64,000 nt of DNA from Rhizobium johnstonii 3841 (lineage in GTDB: Bacteria > Pseudomonadota > Alphaproteobacteria > Rhizobiales > Rhizobiaceae): assembly GCF_000009265.1 (NCBI RefSeq), contig NC_008380.1, positions 1,679,501-1,743,500 on the forward strand. The letters are read 5' to 3'. This document shows, in pieces, positions 36,145 to 45,317 of the stretch. The translations under genes and the position numbers were made by a program. The notes beneath the pieces are model-generated. The model was not told the DNA's origin. It saw only the letters and a list, made by a program, of their open reading frames with translations, and did not search any database. How positions within the stretch are numbered: the stretch's first letter is position 1; every line of letters starts with the position of its first letter.

Positions 36145-37791
36145 ATGGATTTGCTGAGTGCCACGGATTGGCTGCGTCACAGGCCGGGTTATACATATCC
36201 GCTGGCCATTGCCTTTGTTGGCCTGACGTTTCTTCTGAGGCTTGCCGCCAGCGACACTCTCTCCGGATTTCCCTTCCTGAGCTTCCTGCCGGCGATATTG
36301 CTCGCGAGTTTCATAGGTGGCGCCGGGCCGGGCTTTGTCGCGACCTTGGTTGCCGGTTTCATTGTCCAGCAGTTTTTTGTCGAGCCGCACAATGTTTTCT
36401 GGCCGGCCAGCGCCGGCCAATGGGTCGGCCTTTCCACCTATCTCATCAATGCCATGATCATCGTCGGCCTGATGGAGATGATCATCATCGCCCATGGCAG
36501 GCAGAGCCGCCTTCGCAACGAGCTCAACAGCTTCAACACGCGCCTCGAACAGACAGTGGTGCAGCGCACTGCCGAGCTCAGGCACGAGATGGAAGAGAAT
36601 GCTGCCGCTCAGGCGCAGGTCCGCCAGTTGCAAAAGATGGAAACGATCGGCCAGCTGACCGGCGGTGTCGCCCACGATTTCAACAACATGCTGGCAATCA
36701 TCATCGGCAATCTCGATCTCGCCCAGCGGCGCCTGACCGGCAACGAGGATCCCCGCCTTTTATACTCCATCCAGAACGCCAGAGATGGCGCGCAGAGGGC
36801 GGCGGTGCTGACTGCGCGTCTTCTCGCTTTCTCGCGCCAACAGCCGCTCGCCCCGGAGGTGATCGACCTCAACAAGCTGGTCGGCGGCATGTCGGAGCTG
36901 CTGCGGCGCACGCTCGGCGAGCACATCCGGATCGAGACCGTGCTTGCCGGTGGCCTCTGGCCGAGCTTTGCCGATTTGAGCCAGCTCGAGAATGCCATCC
37001 TGAACCTTGCCGTCAATGCTCGCGATGCCATGCCAGGCGGCGGAAATCTGACGATCGAGACCGCCAATACCGAACTCGACGAGCGATATTCGCGCATGCA
37101 TTCGGAGGTCGAGGCAGGCCAATATGTGATGATCAGCATCACCGACACCGGCACCGGCATGTCGCCGGAGGTGATCGAACGCGCCTTCGACCCGTTCTAC
37201 ACGACCAAGGGACCCGGCAAAGGTACAGGTCTCGGCCTCAGCCAGGTCTATGGCTACATCAAGCAGAGCGGCGGCCACATCAAGATCTATTCAGAGATCG
37301 ACAGGGGCACGACGTTGAAGATCTATCTTCCCCGTCATGTCGGTACGGCGGATGCCCGGTTGAACGTCGTTGGCGCCCAGCCGCTTCCTCACGGCAGCGT
37401 CAAAGACACGATTCTGGTGGTGGAGGACGATGAGAACGTCCGCACCATGACTGCCGAAAGCCTGCATGAACTCGGTTACACCGTGTTGCAGGCGGCTAGT
37501 GGCATGGAGGCGCTTATGCTTCTGGACCAGAATGCGGCAGTCGACCTGATCTTCACTGATATCGTCATGCCGCAGATGAGCGGACGCCAGCTTGCCGATA
37601 TCGTCCAGGAAAAATGGCCGGCGATCCGGATCCTCTATACGACCGGCTACACCCGCAATGCCATCGTCCACAACGGTGTGCTCGATCACGGCGTTTCCCT
37701 GCTTGCCAAGCCCTTCAGCCTGGAGCAGCTCGCCCACAAGATCCGCGAACTTCTGAATGTACCGGCGAGGATGGAAGATGAGAGGACGTGA
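36145..37791 (+). CDS. Hybrid sensor histidine kinase with membrane-embedded N-terminus
   Basis: The protein has 548 residues from the ATG at 36145 (AGAAGGGG upstream). The N-terminus has four hydrophobic segments like the KdpD-type DUF4118 region (YPLAIAFVGLTFLLRL, LSFLPAILLASFIG, FVATLVAGFIVQQFF, LINAMIIVGLMEMIII). A coiled helix with QTVVQRTAELRHEMEENAA leads to the H-box VAHDFNNMLAIIIGNL (His177), N-box NLAVNARDAMP and G-boxes DTGTGMSPE and GKGTGLGLSQVYG. The receiver at about 425-545 has the Asp472 acceptor (FTDIVMPQMSG) and Lys in AKPFS. The signal is unknown; no output domain. Confidence 0.92.
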   Translation: MDLLSATDWLRHRPGYTYPLAIAFVGLTFLLRLAASDTLSGFPFLSFLPAILLASFIGGAGPGFVATLVAGFIVQQFFVEPHNVFWPASAGQWVGLSTYLINAMIIVGLMEMIIIAHGRQSRLRNELNSFNTRLEQTVVQRTAELRHEMEENAAAQAQVRQLQKMETIGQLTGGVAHDFNNMLAIIIGNLDLAQRRLTGNEDPRLLYSIQNARDGAQRAAVLTARLLAFSRQQPLAPEVIDLNKLVGGMSELLRRTLGEHIRIETVLAGGLWPSFADLSQLENAILNLAVNARDAMPGGGNLTIETANTELDERYSRMHSEVEAGQYVMISITDTGTGMSPEVIERAFDPFYTTKGPGKGTGLGLSQVYGYIKQSGGHIKIYSEIDRGTTLKIYLPRHVGTADARLNVVGAQPLPHGSVKDTILVVEDDENVRTMTAESLHELGYTVLQAASGMEALMLLDQNAAVDLIFTDIVMPQMSGRQLADIVQEKWPAIRILYTTGYTRNAIVHNGVLDHGVSLLAKPFSLEQLAHKIRELLNVPARMEDERT

Positions 37792-37830
37792 AGCCGAAAT
37801 ACGGCCGCACGTCCACAGTTCAAGATCGGG

Positions 37831-38145
37831 TTATTCCAGGACCTGGATTATGCGATGCGTCTTCGGCTCGACGATCACGCGTCGCTCATTGACGACCGTA
37901 TAGCCGTAGCCGTCGATATCAGGCACGGTATGCACCTCGACGGTATCGGGCAGCGTCGCGCCGACAGCGATATCGCCATCATAGACGACGGAAGGTGTGT
38001 TTTGCTCCATCACATAGGTGCGCACCTCGCCGGGCAATACGACGGAGCCGGTCGGTGCGGGATCTGTGACGATGACGGTGCTCTGCGCGAAGGCGGCAGA
38101 GCTGATGGTCAGAATGGCGGCCGCAGCCAGCATGGTCTTGCGCAT
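37831..38145 (-). CDS. DUF1236 domain secreted protein
   Basis: The protein has 104 residues from the ATG at 38145, which AGGAG precedes by about eight bases. A signal peptide (MRKTMLAAAAILTISSAAFA) precedes a mature part of about 85 residues with the DUF1236 pattern: VVYDGDIAVGATLPDTVEVH then YGYTVVNERRVIVEPKTHRI. The family is small, periplasmic, frequent in rhizobia and of unknown function. It lies between the hybrid kinase (convergent) and the cellulose operon (divergent). Confidence 0.88.
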   Translation of the reverse strand: MRKTMLAAAAILTISSAAFAQSTVIVTDPAPTGSVVLPGEVRTYVMEQNTPSVVYDGDIAVGATLPDTVEVHTVPDIDGYGYTVVNERRVIVEPKTHRIIQVLE

Positions 38146-38470
38146 GGGATTTCTCCTTTTCCTACCTGAGACATCAAGGCAACGCTGGCCATGCGGCATA
38201 GTTCCCCGCGGGCTTTTCGCGACAGCAGTAACAGCCGCAATGAGAGAATTTAAGGTGTTACTAAATTAATTTTTGTATCATACGGTTGATCTGTCTGAGC
38301 AGCGTTCGAAAAGAGTCCAGATGGTGATGTTAGAGCTCGCTTGTTTACTTTTCGCTAACCATGTTGGACGTTTATTCTGAACGGACGACCAACCGGTCGT
38401 TGATTCGACGATCCGTCGCGTTTCGGCTTGCGAATGGATCTCTAGAAAGACGATTGCGGCGGCTCGAGAC
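38146..38470. promoter_or_regulatory. Divergent regulatory region of the cellulose operon
   Basis: The 325 bp between the DUF1236 gene and bcsN contain no gene. The inverted repeat ACGACC-N4-GGTCGT (38386-38391 with 38396-38401) lies 70 bp before bcsN in otherwise AT-rich DNA and is a candidate operator. The stretch near 38230-38360 is AT-rich and suits promoters on both strands. Confidence 0.45.
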
Positions 38471-39451
38471 ATGCGCTTGCGGAAGACGATATTGTTGGTG
38501 GCCGTGGCGGGCATGATGGCCGGCTGCACATCGACAGGCGGTGTGCGCCAGCCTTCCGCGCCGGAAACCGTAGCCCCTGAAAAGGCGCTGGTCCTGCCGC
38601 CGCCGGGCGGCCCATCGATCGTCAGCGTTGTCGAGCGCAAGCGTGGCAACGGCGTCGAGCAGACGATTTCGCTGTTTACCTCATCCTCCGTGCCCGGTCA
38701 GAATTCCCTGAAGGTCCAGTTCTTCGGCGGTTCCGGAGCCAATCCCGGCGCCGGCAATGCCGGCTTCAGCGTGATCAACGAGAGCGGCATTGCCCGCGAG
38801 GTGGCCCGTTCGGCCCCGGGCGTGCCGATGGCGAGCTCGGCGACCTTCCTGCAGAACGCCTATGGCCCCTTCGGCTATGCCTCCGGCCGCAGCCGTGCCG
38901 GCGACACCTGCCTCTATGCCTGGCAGCAGATCCGCTCGAGCACCAACGCCAATACCCAGGCGCGTAATTTCGGCATGATCCAGCTGCGCCTGCGCCTTTG
39001 CGATGCGAGAGCGAGCGAGCGCCAGCTGCTTGGCATCGTCTATGGCTACACCGTCACCGGCACCTTCGACGGCGAGATCTGGAACCCTTACGGCAATCCG
39101 CCGCCCGCCGATGCTGCACTCGGGCGCACCGGCGTGCCGATCTACCCCGACGAGGGCGGTTACCGCGCCAGCCCGATGCCGATCGGCTACGAGCCGGCGC
39201 CTGCCATTGTCACCCGGCCGCGGGCAGCTGCCGTTCGCAGCGCCTCGACCGCGCAACCGGCTCAAGGTGTGGCAGCGGTGCCGGCACCCATCGGCCCGCG
39301 CGTGCCGCTGCCGGGCGAGGCGCCACAGACGAGCGCAAGGCCGGCTGCGGCCGCTGCGCCAATCGAACAATCGGTAAGGGCGATCGGCGTCACCGTGCCT
39401 TCGCCGGACTGCATAGGCGACGCGGCCATGACGGCCGCCTGCCGGAGATAG
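38471..39451 (+). CDS. bcsN: Cellulose biosynthesis lipoprotein BcsN
   Basis: The protein has 326 residues. The signal peptide ends in the lipobox MAGC (Cys19), so it is a lipoprotein. It matches the alphaproteobacterial BcsN family, found first in the cellulose operons of Rhizobium and Agrobacterium: SIVSVVERKRGNGVEQTISL, NAYGPFGYASGRSRAGDTCL and WQQIRSS are seen. The C-terminus is Pro/Ala-rich (about 225-310). Its exact task in the secretion complex is unknown. It is separated from bcsA by a 171-bp gap filled with a dispersed repeat. Confidence 0.9.
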   Translation: MRLRKTILLVAVAGMMAGCTSTGGVRQPSAPETVAPEKALVLPPPGGPSIVSVVERKRGNGVEQTISLFTSSSVPGQNSLKVQFFGGSGANPGAGNAGFSVINESGIAREVARSAPGVPMASSATFLQNAYGPFGYASGRSRAGDTCLYAWQQIRSSTNANTQARNFGMIQLRLRLCDARASERQLLGIVYGYTVTGTFDGEIWNPYGNPPPADAALGRTGVPIYPDEGGYRASPMPIGYEPAPAIVTRPRAAAVRSASTAQPAQGVAAVPAPIGPRVPLPGEAPQTSARPAAAAAPIEQSVRAIGVTVPSPDCIGDAAMTAACRR

Positions 39452-39564
39452 AGCATGATGCCGAAAAGTGTGAGCGGTTTTCGGACGACATCATGCTCTA
39501 ACTCTTTAATTTAGAACAGGATTCAGATTTTAGGCCGACCCGGCCTAAAATCATCCTGTTCTAG
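39451..39564 (+). repeat. Dispersed repeat, second family, copy 2 (two hairpins) between bcsN and bcsA
   Basis: It starts GAGCATGATGCCGAAAAGTG and forms a first hairpin closing at ATCATGCTC (39489). A second, longer hairpin runs from AGAACAGGATTCAGATTTTA (39513) to its complement ending CTGTTCT (39563). The sequence is the widespread alphaproteobacterial AAAAGTGTGAGCGGTTTTCG repeat. Lying inside the operon, it could act as a processing or attenuation site between bcsN and bcsA. Confidence 0.8.
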
Positions 39565-39622
39565 TGAGCATGCCCGCGGGCGCCAGATGGTGCCCCGGTT
39601 GAGCAATTTCGAAGGAACGTCG

Positions 39623-41815
39623 ATGCGCAAAGCCCGCAGTGTCATCATATGGGCCGTGGTTTCGCTCTGCATGATCGTGCTGATCACGCTGCCGGTTAAC
39701 CTGCAGACCCAGCTCATCACCAGCATCACGGTCGTGACTGTGATGGCGCTGATTAAGATTCTGAAGGGCGAGGGGACCTGGCGCCTGGTGGCGCTCGCCT
39801 TCGGCACGTCGATCGTGCTGCGCTATGTCTACTGGCGCACCACCAATACGCTACCGCCCCTGAACCAGCCTGAGAATTTCATTCCCGGCCTGCTGCTCTA
39901 TCTTGCCGAAATGTATAGCGTCGCAATGCTGGCGCTCAGCCTGTTCATCGTCGCCACACCGTTGCCGTCGCGCCCCTCGCGTGCCGCCAATCCCGGGCGC
40001 CTTCCTCATGTCGACGTCTTCGTGCCATCCTACAACGAGGATGCAGGCCTGCTGGGAAACACGCTGGCCGCCGCCAAGGCCATGGATTATCCGGCCGAGA
40101 AGCTGCATGTTTGGCTGCTCGACGACGGCGGCACCTTGCAGAAGCGCAATTCCGGCAAGCTGCTCGAAGCCCAGGCGGCGGCTGCCCGCCATATCGAGCT
40201 GAAGCAACTCTGCGACGATCTCGATGTCCACTACCTCACGCGCGACCGCAACGAGCACGCCAAGGCCGGCAATCTCAACAACGGCATGAAACATTCGACC
40301 GGCGAACTCATCGCCGTCTTCGATGCCGACCACGCGCCGGCCCGCGATTTCCTGCTGGAGACCGTCGGTTACTTCGAAGACGATCCGAAGCTCTTCCTCG
40401 TCCAGACGCCGCACTTCTTCATCAATCCCGATCCGCTGGAGCGCAACCTGCGCACCTTCGACAAGATGCCGAGCGAGAACGAGATGTTCTACGGCATCAT
40501 CCAGCGCGGCCTCGACAAATGGAACGCTGCCTTCTTCTGCGGCTCGGCCGCAGTTTTGAGCCGCAAGGCGCTTGAATCGCAGAATGGCTTCAGCGGCATC
40601 AGCATCACCGAGGATTGCGAGACGGCGCTGGCGCTCCACGGCAGCGGCTGGAACAGCATCTATGTCGACAAGCCGCTGATCGCCGGCCTGCAGCCAGCCA
40701 CTTTCGCCAGCTTCATTGGCCAGCGCAGCCGCTGGGCCCAGGGCATGATGCAGATTCTGCGCTTCCGCTTTCCGCTTCTGAAACGCGGCCTGACGATCCC
40801 GCAGCGCTTTTGCTACATGTCCTCCACGCTTTTCTGGCTTTTCCCGTTCCCGCGCACGATCTTCCTGTTTGCGCCGCTCTTCTACCTGTTCTTCGATCTG
40901 GAAATCTTCACCGCCTCGGGCGGCGAGTTCCTCGCCTATACGCTTGCCTATATGCTCGTGAATCTGATGATGCAGAACTATCTCTACGGGTCGTTCCGCT
41001 GGCCCTGGATTTCCGAGCTCTACGAATATGTCCAGACCGTACATCTGCTACCGGCTGTCGTCTCCGTCATGCTCAATCCGAGGAAGCCGACCTTCAAGGT
41101 CACCGCCAAGGACGAATCGATCGCCGTCAGCCGTCTGTCGGAAATCAGCCGTCCGTTCTTCGTCATCTTTGCAGTGCAGATCGTCGCGCTCATCATCACC
41201 ATCTACAAGATCTATGCAGAGCCCTATAAGGCCGACGTCACGCTTGTCGTCGGCGGATGGAACGTCATCAACCTGATTATGGCCGGCTGCGCGCTGGGCG
41301 TCGTGTCGGAGCGCGGCGAGCGCGCCTTGTCCCGCCGCGTCCGCGTCAACCGGCGCTGCGAATTCGGCGTCAACGGCAAGTGGTACGCGGCCTCGATCGA
41401 GGACGTTTCCGTCCACGGTGCGAGGCTTCACATCTTCAACAAGCAGCTCGACGAGATGCTGGTTGGCGCACTCGGAGAGATCCGCTTCCGGCCCTATAGC
41501 GGCGCGGAACTGGAAACTCTGCCGCTCATCGTCCGCAACATCGAGCCGTCGGGCGACATCAGCAATGTCGGCTGCCAGTACGTGCCGAAAAGCGCGCTCG
41601 ACCATCGCCTGATCGCCGACCTGATGTTTGCCAATTCCGATCAGTGGACAGAGTTCCAGGCCTCGCGCCGTCGCAATCCGGGCTTGATCCGCGGCACCAT
41701 CTGGTTCCTCGGCCTGTCGCTCTACCAGACGAGCCGCGGCCTCATTTACTTCTTCCGCAGCATGCGGCCGGAGCGGGAAGCCCAGCAGAAGGCGGCAAAG
41801 GTCAACGCCGGATGA
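39623..41815 (+). CDS. bcsA: Cellulose synthase catalytic subunit (PilZ-containing)
   Basis: The protein has 730 residues from the ATG at 39623 (GAAGGA upstream); an earlier frame start at 39587 lies in the repeat region. It is a GT2 processive synthase in the inner membrane that polymerises UDP-glucose to beta-1,4-glucan. The catalytic motifs are DDGG (about residue 167), DAD (about 234), TED (about 329) and QRSRW (about 368). The C-terminal PilZ domain binds cyclic di-GMP: RRVRVNRR and DVSVHG near residues 570-598. Eight membrane segments flank these. It overlaps bcsB by 4 bp. Confidence 0.97.
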   Translation: MRKARSVIIWAVVSLCMIVLITLPVNLQTQLITSITVVTVMALIKILKGEGTWRLVALAFGTSIVLRYVYWRTTNTLPPLNQPENFIPGLLLYLAEMYSVAMLALSLFIVATPLPSRPSRAANPGRLPHVDVFVPSYNEDAGLLGNTLAAAKAMDYPAEKLHVWLLDDGGTLQKRNSGKLLEAQAAAARHIELKQLCDDLDVHYLTRDRNEHAKAGNLNNGMKHSTGELIAVFDADHAPARDFLLETVGYFEDDPKLFLVQTPHFFINPDPLERNLRTFDKMPSENEMFYGIIQRGLDKWNAAFFCGSAAVLSRKALESQNGFSGISITEDCETALALHGSGWNSIYVDKPLIAGLQPATFASFIGQRSRWAQGMMQILRFRFPLLKRGLTIPQRFCYMSSTLFWLFPFPRTIFLFAPLFYLFFDLEIFTASGGEFLAYTLAYMLVNLMMQNYLYGSFRWPWISELYEYVQTVHLLPAVVSVMLNPRKPTFKVTAKDESIAVSRLSEISRPFFVIFAVQIVALIITIYKIYAEPYKADVTLVVGGWNVINLIMAGCALGVVSERGERALSRRVRVNRRCEFGVNGKWYAASIEDVSVHGARLHIFNKQLDEMLVGALGEIRFRPYSGAELETLPLIVRNIEPSGDISNVGCQYVPKSALDHRLIADLMFANSDQWTEFQASRRRNPGLIRGTIWFLGLSLYQTSRGLIYFFRSMRPEREAQQKAAKVNAG

Positions 41816-44274
41816 GAAAGATCGTCGCTGCCTCGCTTCTCCTGCTGAATGCCTCCGCCTTCGCCCAGGCGCAGACGGCGCCCTTCGACATGTCCGGCGA
41901 GCGGCCGCCCGGGGCATCCGTTACCCCGAGATTGACGCCACCCACGCCGCCGACAACCCCTGTGCCGGTTCCCGTCACGCCTCCGGTTTCCGTCAGACCT
42001 GCACCTGCAGCTCCAGCTGCTCCTGCTCCCGCACCTGTTCCTCCGACGATCACCGTCCAGCCGCAACCGGCGCCGCCCGCGCTCCAGCCAGCCGCGGCGG
42101 CAAATACCGCTGCGCCGCCCCGCTCCGGCGATGTCCGTCGCTATGTCGTGCCCTTTTCGAAACTTGGTCTCGGCGGCGAATACGATCGCCGGTCATGGTC
42201 GGTCTATCTGACGCCGGAACAGGCGGCGGCCAAGGCAAGCTTCACCTTCGCCTACCAGAATGCGATCGTCGTCGCGCCTGAGGCCTCGGCGCTGACTGTC
42301 TATCTCAACAACCGCCCGATCGGCCAGCAGCGTGTCGGCTCGCCGGATGGCCCGTCGGCCATCACCTTCGAGGTTCCGTCCGGTTTGCTGCAGCCTGGCG
42401 CCAATCTTGTCACCTTTGAAGCCAACCAGCGCCACCGCACCGATTGCAGCATCCAGTCCACTTATGAACTGTGGTCGAACATTGATCCGGCCGGAACCTA
42501 TCTAAGCTTTGCCGGCAGCGATGCCGCCCAGCTGTCGAGCGCCGATGCAATCCGCGCCATCGGCGTTGACGGCGCTGGCAAGACCGAGTTCGACATCGTT
42601 GTCCCGGCGCTAGAGCAGCCGGGAACCACCAAGCCGCTGTTGCGACTGGCGCAGGGCCTGTCGGTGCTGAGCAGCATGCCGAACCAGATCTTCGCCTTCA
42701 GTACCACCTCGCTTCCCGCCGCCGGGCCTGGCAAGCTCAGCGTGCTGGTCGGTACCGCAGCGGAATTGCGGCCGCTCTTTCCCGGCCTGCCGCCCGGTGC
42801 CGAAAGCGCGGCATTCGCCGCTTTCGCCACCGATCCGCGCAGCGGCTCGCCGGTGCTTCTGATCAGCGGCCCCTCCTGGCAGGCGGTCTCCTCGGCGATC
42901 GATACCATCGTCTCGCCGACAGACCGGCCCTCGGATATCCGCCGCGACGTGTTGACCACCGAGCGCTGGAGCGCGCCGAACGCGCCGCTGGTCTTTTCCG
43001 ATACGAACATCGCCCTGTCTCAGATCGGCGTGAAGACCACCGAATTCTCCGGGCGGCGGTTGCGGACCAGCTTCAATATTGCCGTGCCGGCCGATTTTTA
43101 TGCCAATGCCTATGGCGAAGCGAAGGTGCTGCTCGACGCCGCCTATACCGATAACGTGATGCCCGGCAGCCACATCGATATCTACGTCAACGACAACATC
43201 GCCTCCACCGTGCCGATCACCACGACATCAGGCGGCATTCTCCGTCATCTGCCGATCCGCGTGACGATGCGGCACTTCAAGCCCGGTCTCAATTCGGTGG
43301 CGATCGAGGCGATCCTGATGACCAAGGATGATGCGGCTTGCGCGCCGGGCGCGACCGCCGGCGCGACCCCGCGCTTTGCCCTGTTCGATACGTCCGAACT
43401 GCAGATTCCGGATTTCGCCCGTGTCGGTCAGCGTCCGAATCTGGCGGCAATGGCCGGTACCGCCTATCCCTATGGTCGGGCCACGGAGCCGACGCCGCTC
43501 TTCATCGATCGCGTCGATGCCGATACGCTTTCAGCCGCCGCCACGCTGCTCGGCCAGATGGCGATCACCGCCGGCCATCCGATCGACGTCGAAACCGTCG
43601 CCTCGCCGAATACGATCGGCGATCGCGACGCCATCTTCATCGGCTCCGTCTCGCAGATGCCGGCAACCGCGTTGACGCAGACCAATATCGCCACGGCGAG
43701 CCAGGCCTCGTGGCGTCCCGTGGCCGATACGCAGGCGGGCGTCGTCGATACCGGTACGGCTTTCGAGGAGTGGAATTCCAAGGTCAGCGGCGGTGTCTTG
43801 CGCAACAGGATCACTGCCTTCCGCGAGTGGGTGTCGCGTAATTTCGATATCTCCCGCAGTTCGCTGCAATTCGTGCCCGGCGCGGAGCAGGTTTTCACGC
43901 CGTCAAATGTCGACACGATCTTGGTTGCTCAGGGCCCCAGCCCTGCGGGAGCCGCTGCATGGACGGTGGTGACGGCGCCGTCGGCGAAGGACCTGCGCGA
44001 AGGGCTGGAGGTTCTGACCGCGCAGCTGAACTGGCCACAGATATCAGGCCACATCACCACCTATTCGAGCAAGACAGGCAAGATCGAGACCGTGCCTGTC
44101 ACCCGTTTCGATTTTGTGCCGTCCACACCCTGGTCGATCTCCAATTACCGCCTGATCGCCGCCAACTGGCTGTCGACGAATATCCTCTCCTATGCCTCCC
44201 TGCTGGTCGTCTTCGTGCTGTTGATCGGGGTCACCACGTCAAGCATGCTCAGAAGACTGGGTCGGTCGAAATGA
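41812..44274 (+). CDS. bcsB: Cellulose synthase regulatory subunit (periplasmic)
   Basis: The protein has 820 residues. A signal peptide (MRKIVAASLLLLNASAFAQA) is followed by a Pro/Ala/Val-rich linker (about 40-100), then carbohydrate-binding and flavodoxin-like domains (SWSVYLTPEQAAAKASFTFA, RTDCSIQSTYELWSNIDP, HIDIYVNDNIASTVPI). A single C-terminal membrane helix (NILSYASLLVVFVLLIGVTT) anchors it and docks to BcsA, guiding the glucan through the periplasm. Start and stop overlap with bcsA and bcsZ by 4 bp each (ATGA). Confidence 0.95.
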   Translation: MRKIVAASLLLLNASAFAQAQTAPFDMSGERPPGASVTPRLTPPTPPTTPVPVPVTPPVSVRPAPAAPAAPAPAPVPPTITVQPQPAPPALQPAAAANTAAPPRSGDVRRYVVPFSKLGLGGEYDRRSWSVYLTPEQAAAKASFTFAYQNAIVVAPEASALTVYLNNRPIGQQRVGSPDGPSAITFEVPSGLLQPGANLVTFEANQRHRTDCSIQSTYELWSNIDPAGTYLSFAGSDAAQLSSADAIRAIGVDGAGKTEFDIVVPALEQPGTTKPLLRLAQGLSVLSSMPNQIFAFSTTSLPAAGPGKLSVLVGTAAELRPLFPGLPPGAESAAFAAFATDPRSGSPVLLISGPSWQAVSSAIDTIVSPTDRPSDIRRDVLTTERWSAPNAPLVFSDTNIALSQIGVKTTEFSGRRLRTSFNIAVPADFYANAYGEAKVLLDAAYTDNVMPGSHIDIYVNDNIASTVPITTTSGGILRHLPIRVTMRHFKPGLNSVAIEAILMTKDDAACAPGATAGATPRFALFDTSELQIPDFARVGQRPNLAAMAGTAYPYGRATEPTPLFIDRVDADTLSAAATLLGQMAITAGHPIDVETVASPNTIGDRDAIFIGSVSQMPATALTQTNIATASQASWRPVADTQAGVVDTGTAFEEWNSKVSGGVLRNRITAFREWVSRNFDISRSSLQFVPGAEQVFTPSNVDTILVAQGPSPAGAAAWTVVTAPSAKDLREGLEVLTAQLNWPQISGHITTYSSKTGKIETVPVTRFDFVPSTPWSISNYRLIAANWLSTNILSYASLLVVFVLLIGVTTSSMLRRLGRSK

Positions 44275-45317
44275 GGCGGTGGCGCGCACTCCTGTTGGCG
44301 GCATCGGTCGCGCTCGCTCCCGGGGGAGCGCCCGCCGTTGCGCAGCAGGCGATGATCAATGCCGGCGCATGGTCGGCCTACAAGGCGAAGTTTCTCGATG
44401 CGACCGGCCGTATCATCGATAACGGCAACGGCAATATCAGCCACAGCGAAGGGCAGGGCTATGGCATGCTGCTCGCCTATCTCGCAGCCAGCCCTGCCGA
44501 CTTCGAGCAGATCTGGTATTTTACGCGCACGGAGCTGCTGCTGCGCAACGATGGCCTGGCTGTCTGGAAGTGGGATCCGAACGTCAAGCCGCATGTCACC
44601 GACACCAACAATGCCTCGGATGGCGACATGCTGATCGCCTATGCGCTGGCGCTCGCCGGCACGGCGTGGAAACGCAACGACTATATCCTCGCCGCCTCCC
44701 GCATGGCGCAGGCGCTGCTTGCCGAAACCGTTGTGCACGCGTCCGGCCACACACTCCTGTTGCCGGGGAGTGAGGGTTTTGCCGCTACCGACCGTGAGGA
44801 CGGTCCTGTCGTCAACCCGTCCTACTGGATTTACGAGGCGATTCCGGTGATGGGGGCGCTCGCGCCGTCGGATGCCTGGCAAAAACTGTCGGACGATGGC
44901 CTAACGCTGTTGAAAACGATGCAGTTCGGCCCGCGCAAACTTCCCGCCGAATGGGTGAGTCTCAACGGCCAGCCGCAGCCGGCCGAAGGTTTCGATGCGG
45001 AATTTGCCTATAATGCCATCCGCATTCCGCTCTATCTCGTTCGTGGCGGCGTCACCGACAAGGCGCTGCTGACCCATCTGCGCGAGGGGATGTCGCAAGA
45101 CGGCGTTCCCGCCACCATCGATCTGACCACCGGCCGGCCGAAGACCGTGTTGCCGGATCCCGGTTATAGAATTGTTAACGATGTTGTGGCCTGTGTAGTC
45201 GATGGGACCAAGCTGCCGGGCTCGGCCCTGCAATTTGCGCCCGCACTCTATTATCCGTCCACGCTTCAGCTGCTGGGGCTGGCCTATATTGGGGAGAAGC
45301 ATCCGGAGTGTCTGTGA
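44271..45317 (+). CDS. bcsZ: Endo-1,4-beta-glucanase of glycoside hydrolase family 8
   Basis: The protein has 348 residues with a signal peptide (MRRWRALLLAASVALAPGGA, cleavage near AVAQQ). GH8 features are RIIDNGNGNISHSEGQGYGM, which holds the catalytic Glu (HSEGQGYG), then VWKWDPN and DTNNASDGDMLIAYALALAG, the Asp region. BcsZ (CelC in rhizobia) trims nascent cellulose and is required for normal fibril formation. It overlaps bcsB by 4 bp and the next gene by 10 bp. Confidence 0.95.
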   Translation: MRRWRALLLAASVALAPGGAPAVAQQAMINAGAWSAYKAKFLDATGRIIDNGNGNISHSEGQGYGMLLAYLAASPADFEQIWYFTRTELLLRNDGLAVWKWDPNVKPHVTDTNNASDGDMLIAYALALAGTAWKRNDYILAASRMAQALLAETVVHASGHTLLLPGSEGFAATDREDGPVVNPSYWIYEAIPVMGALAPSDAWQKLSDDGLTLLKTMQFGPRKLPAEWVSLNGQPQPAEGFDAEFAYNAIRIPLYLVRGGVTDKALLTHLREGMSQDGVPATIDLTTGRPKTVLPDPGYRIVNDVVACVVDGTKLPGSALQFAPALYYPSTLQLLGLAYIGEKHPECL

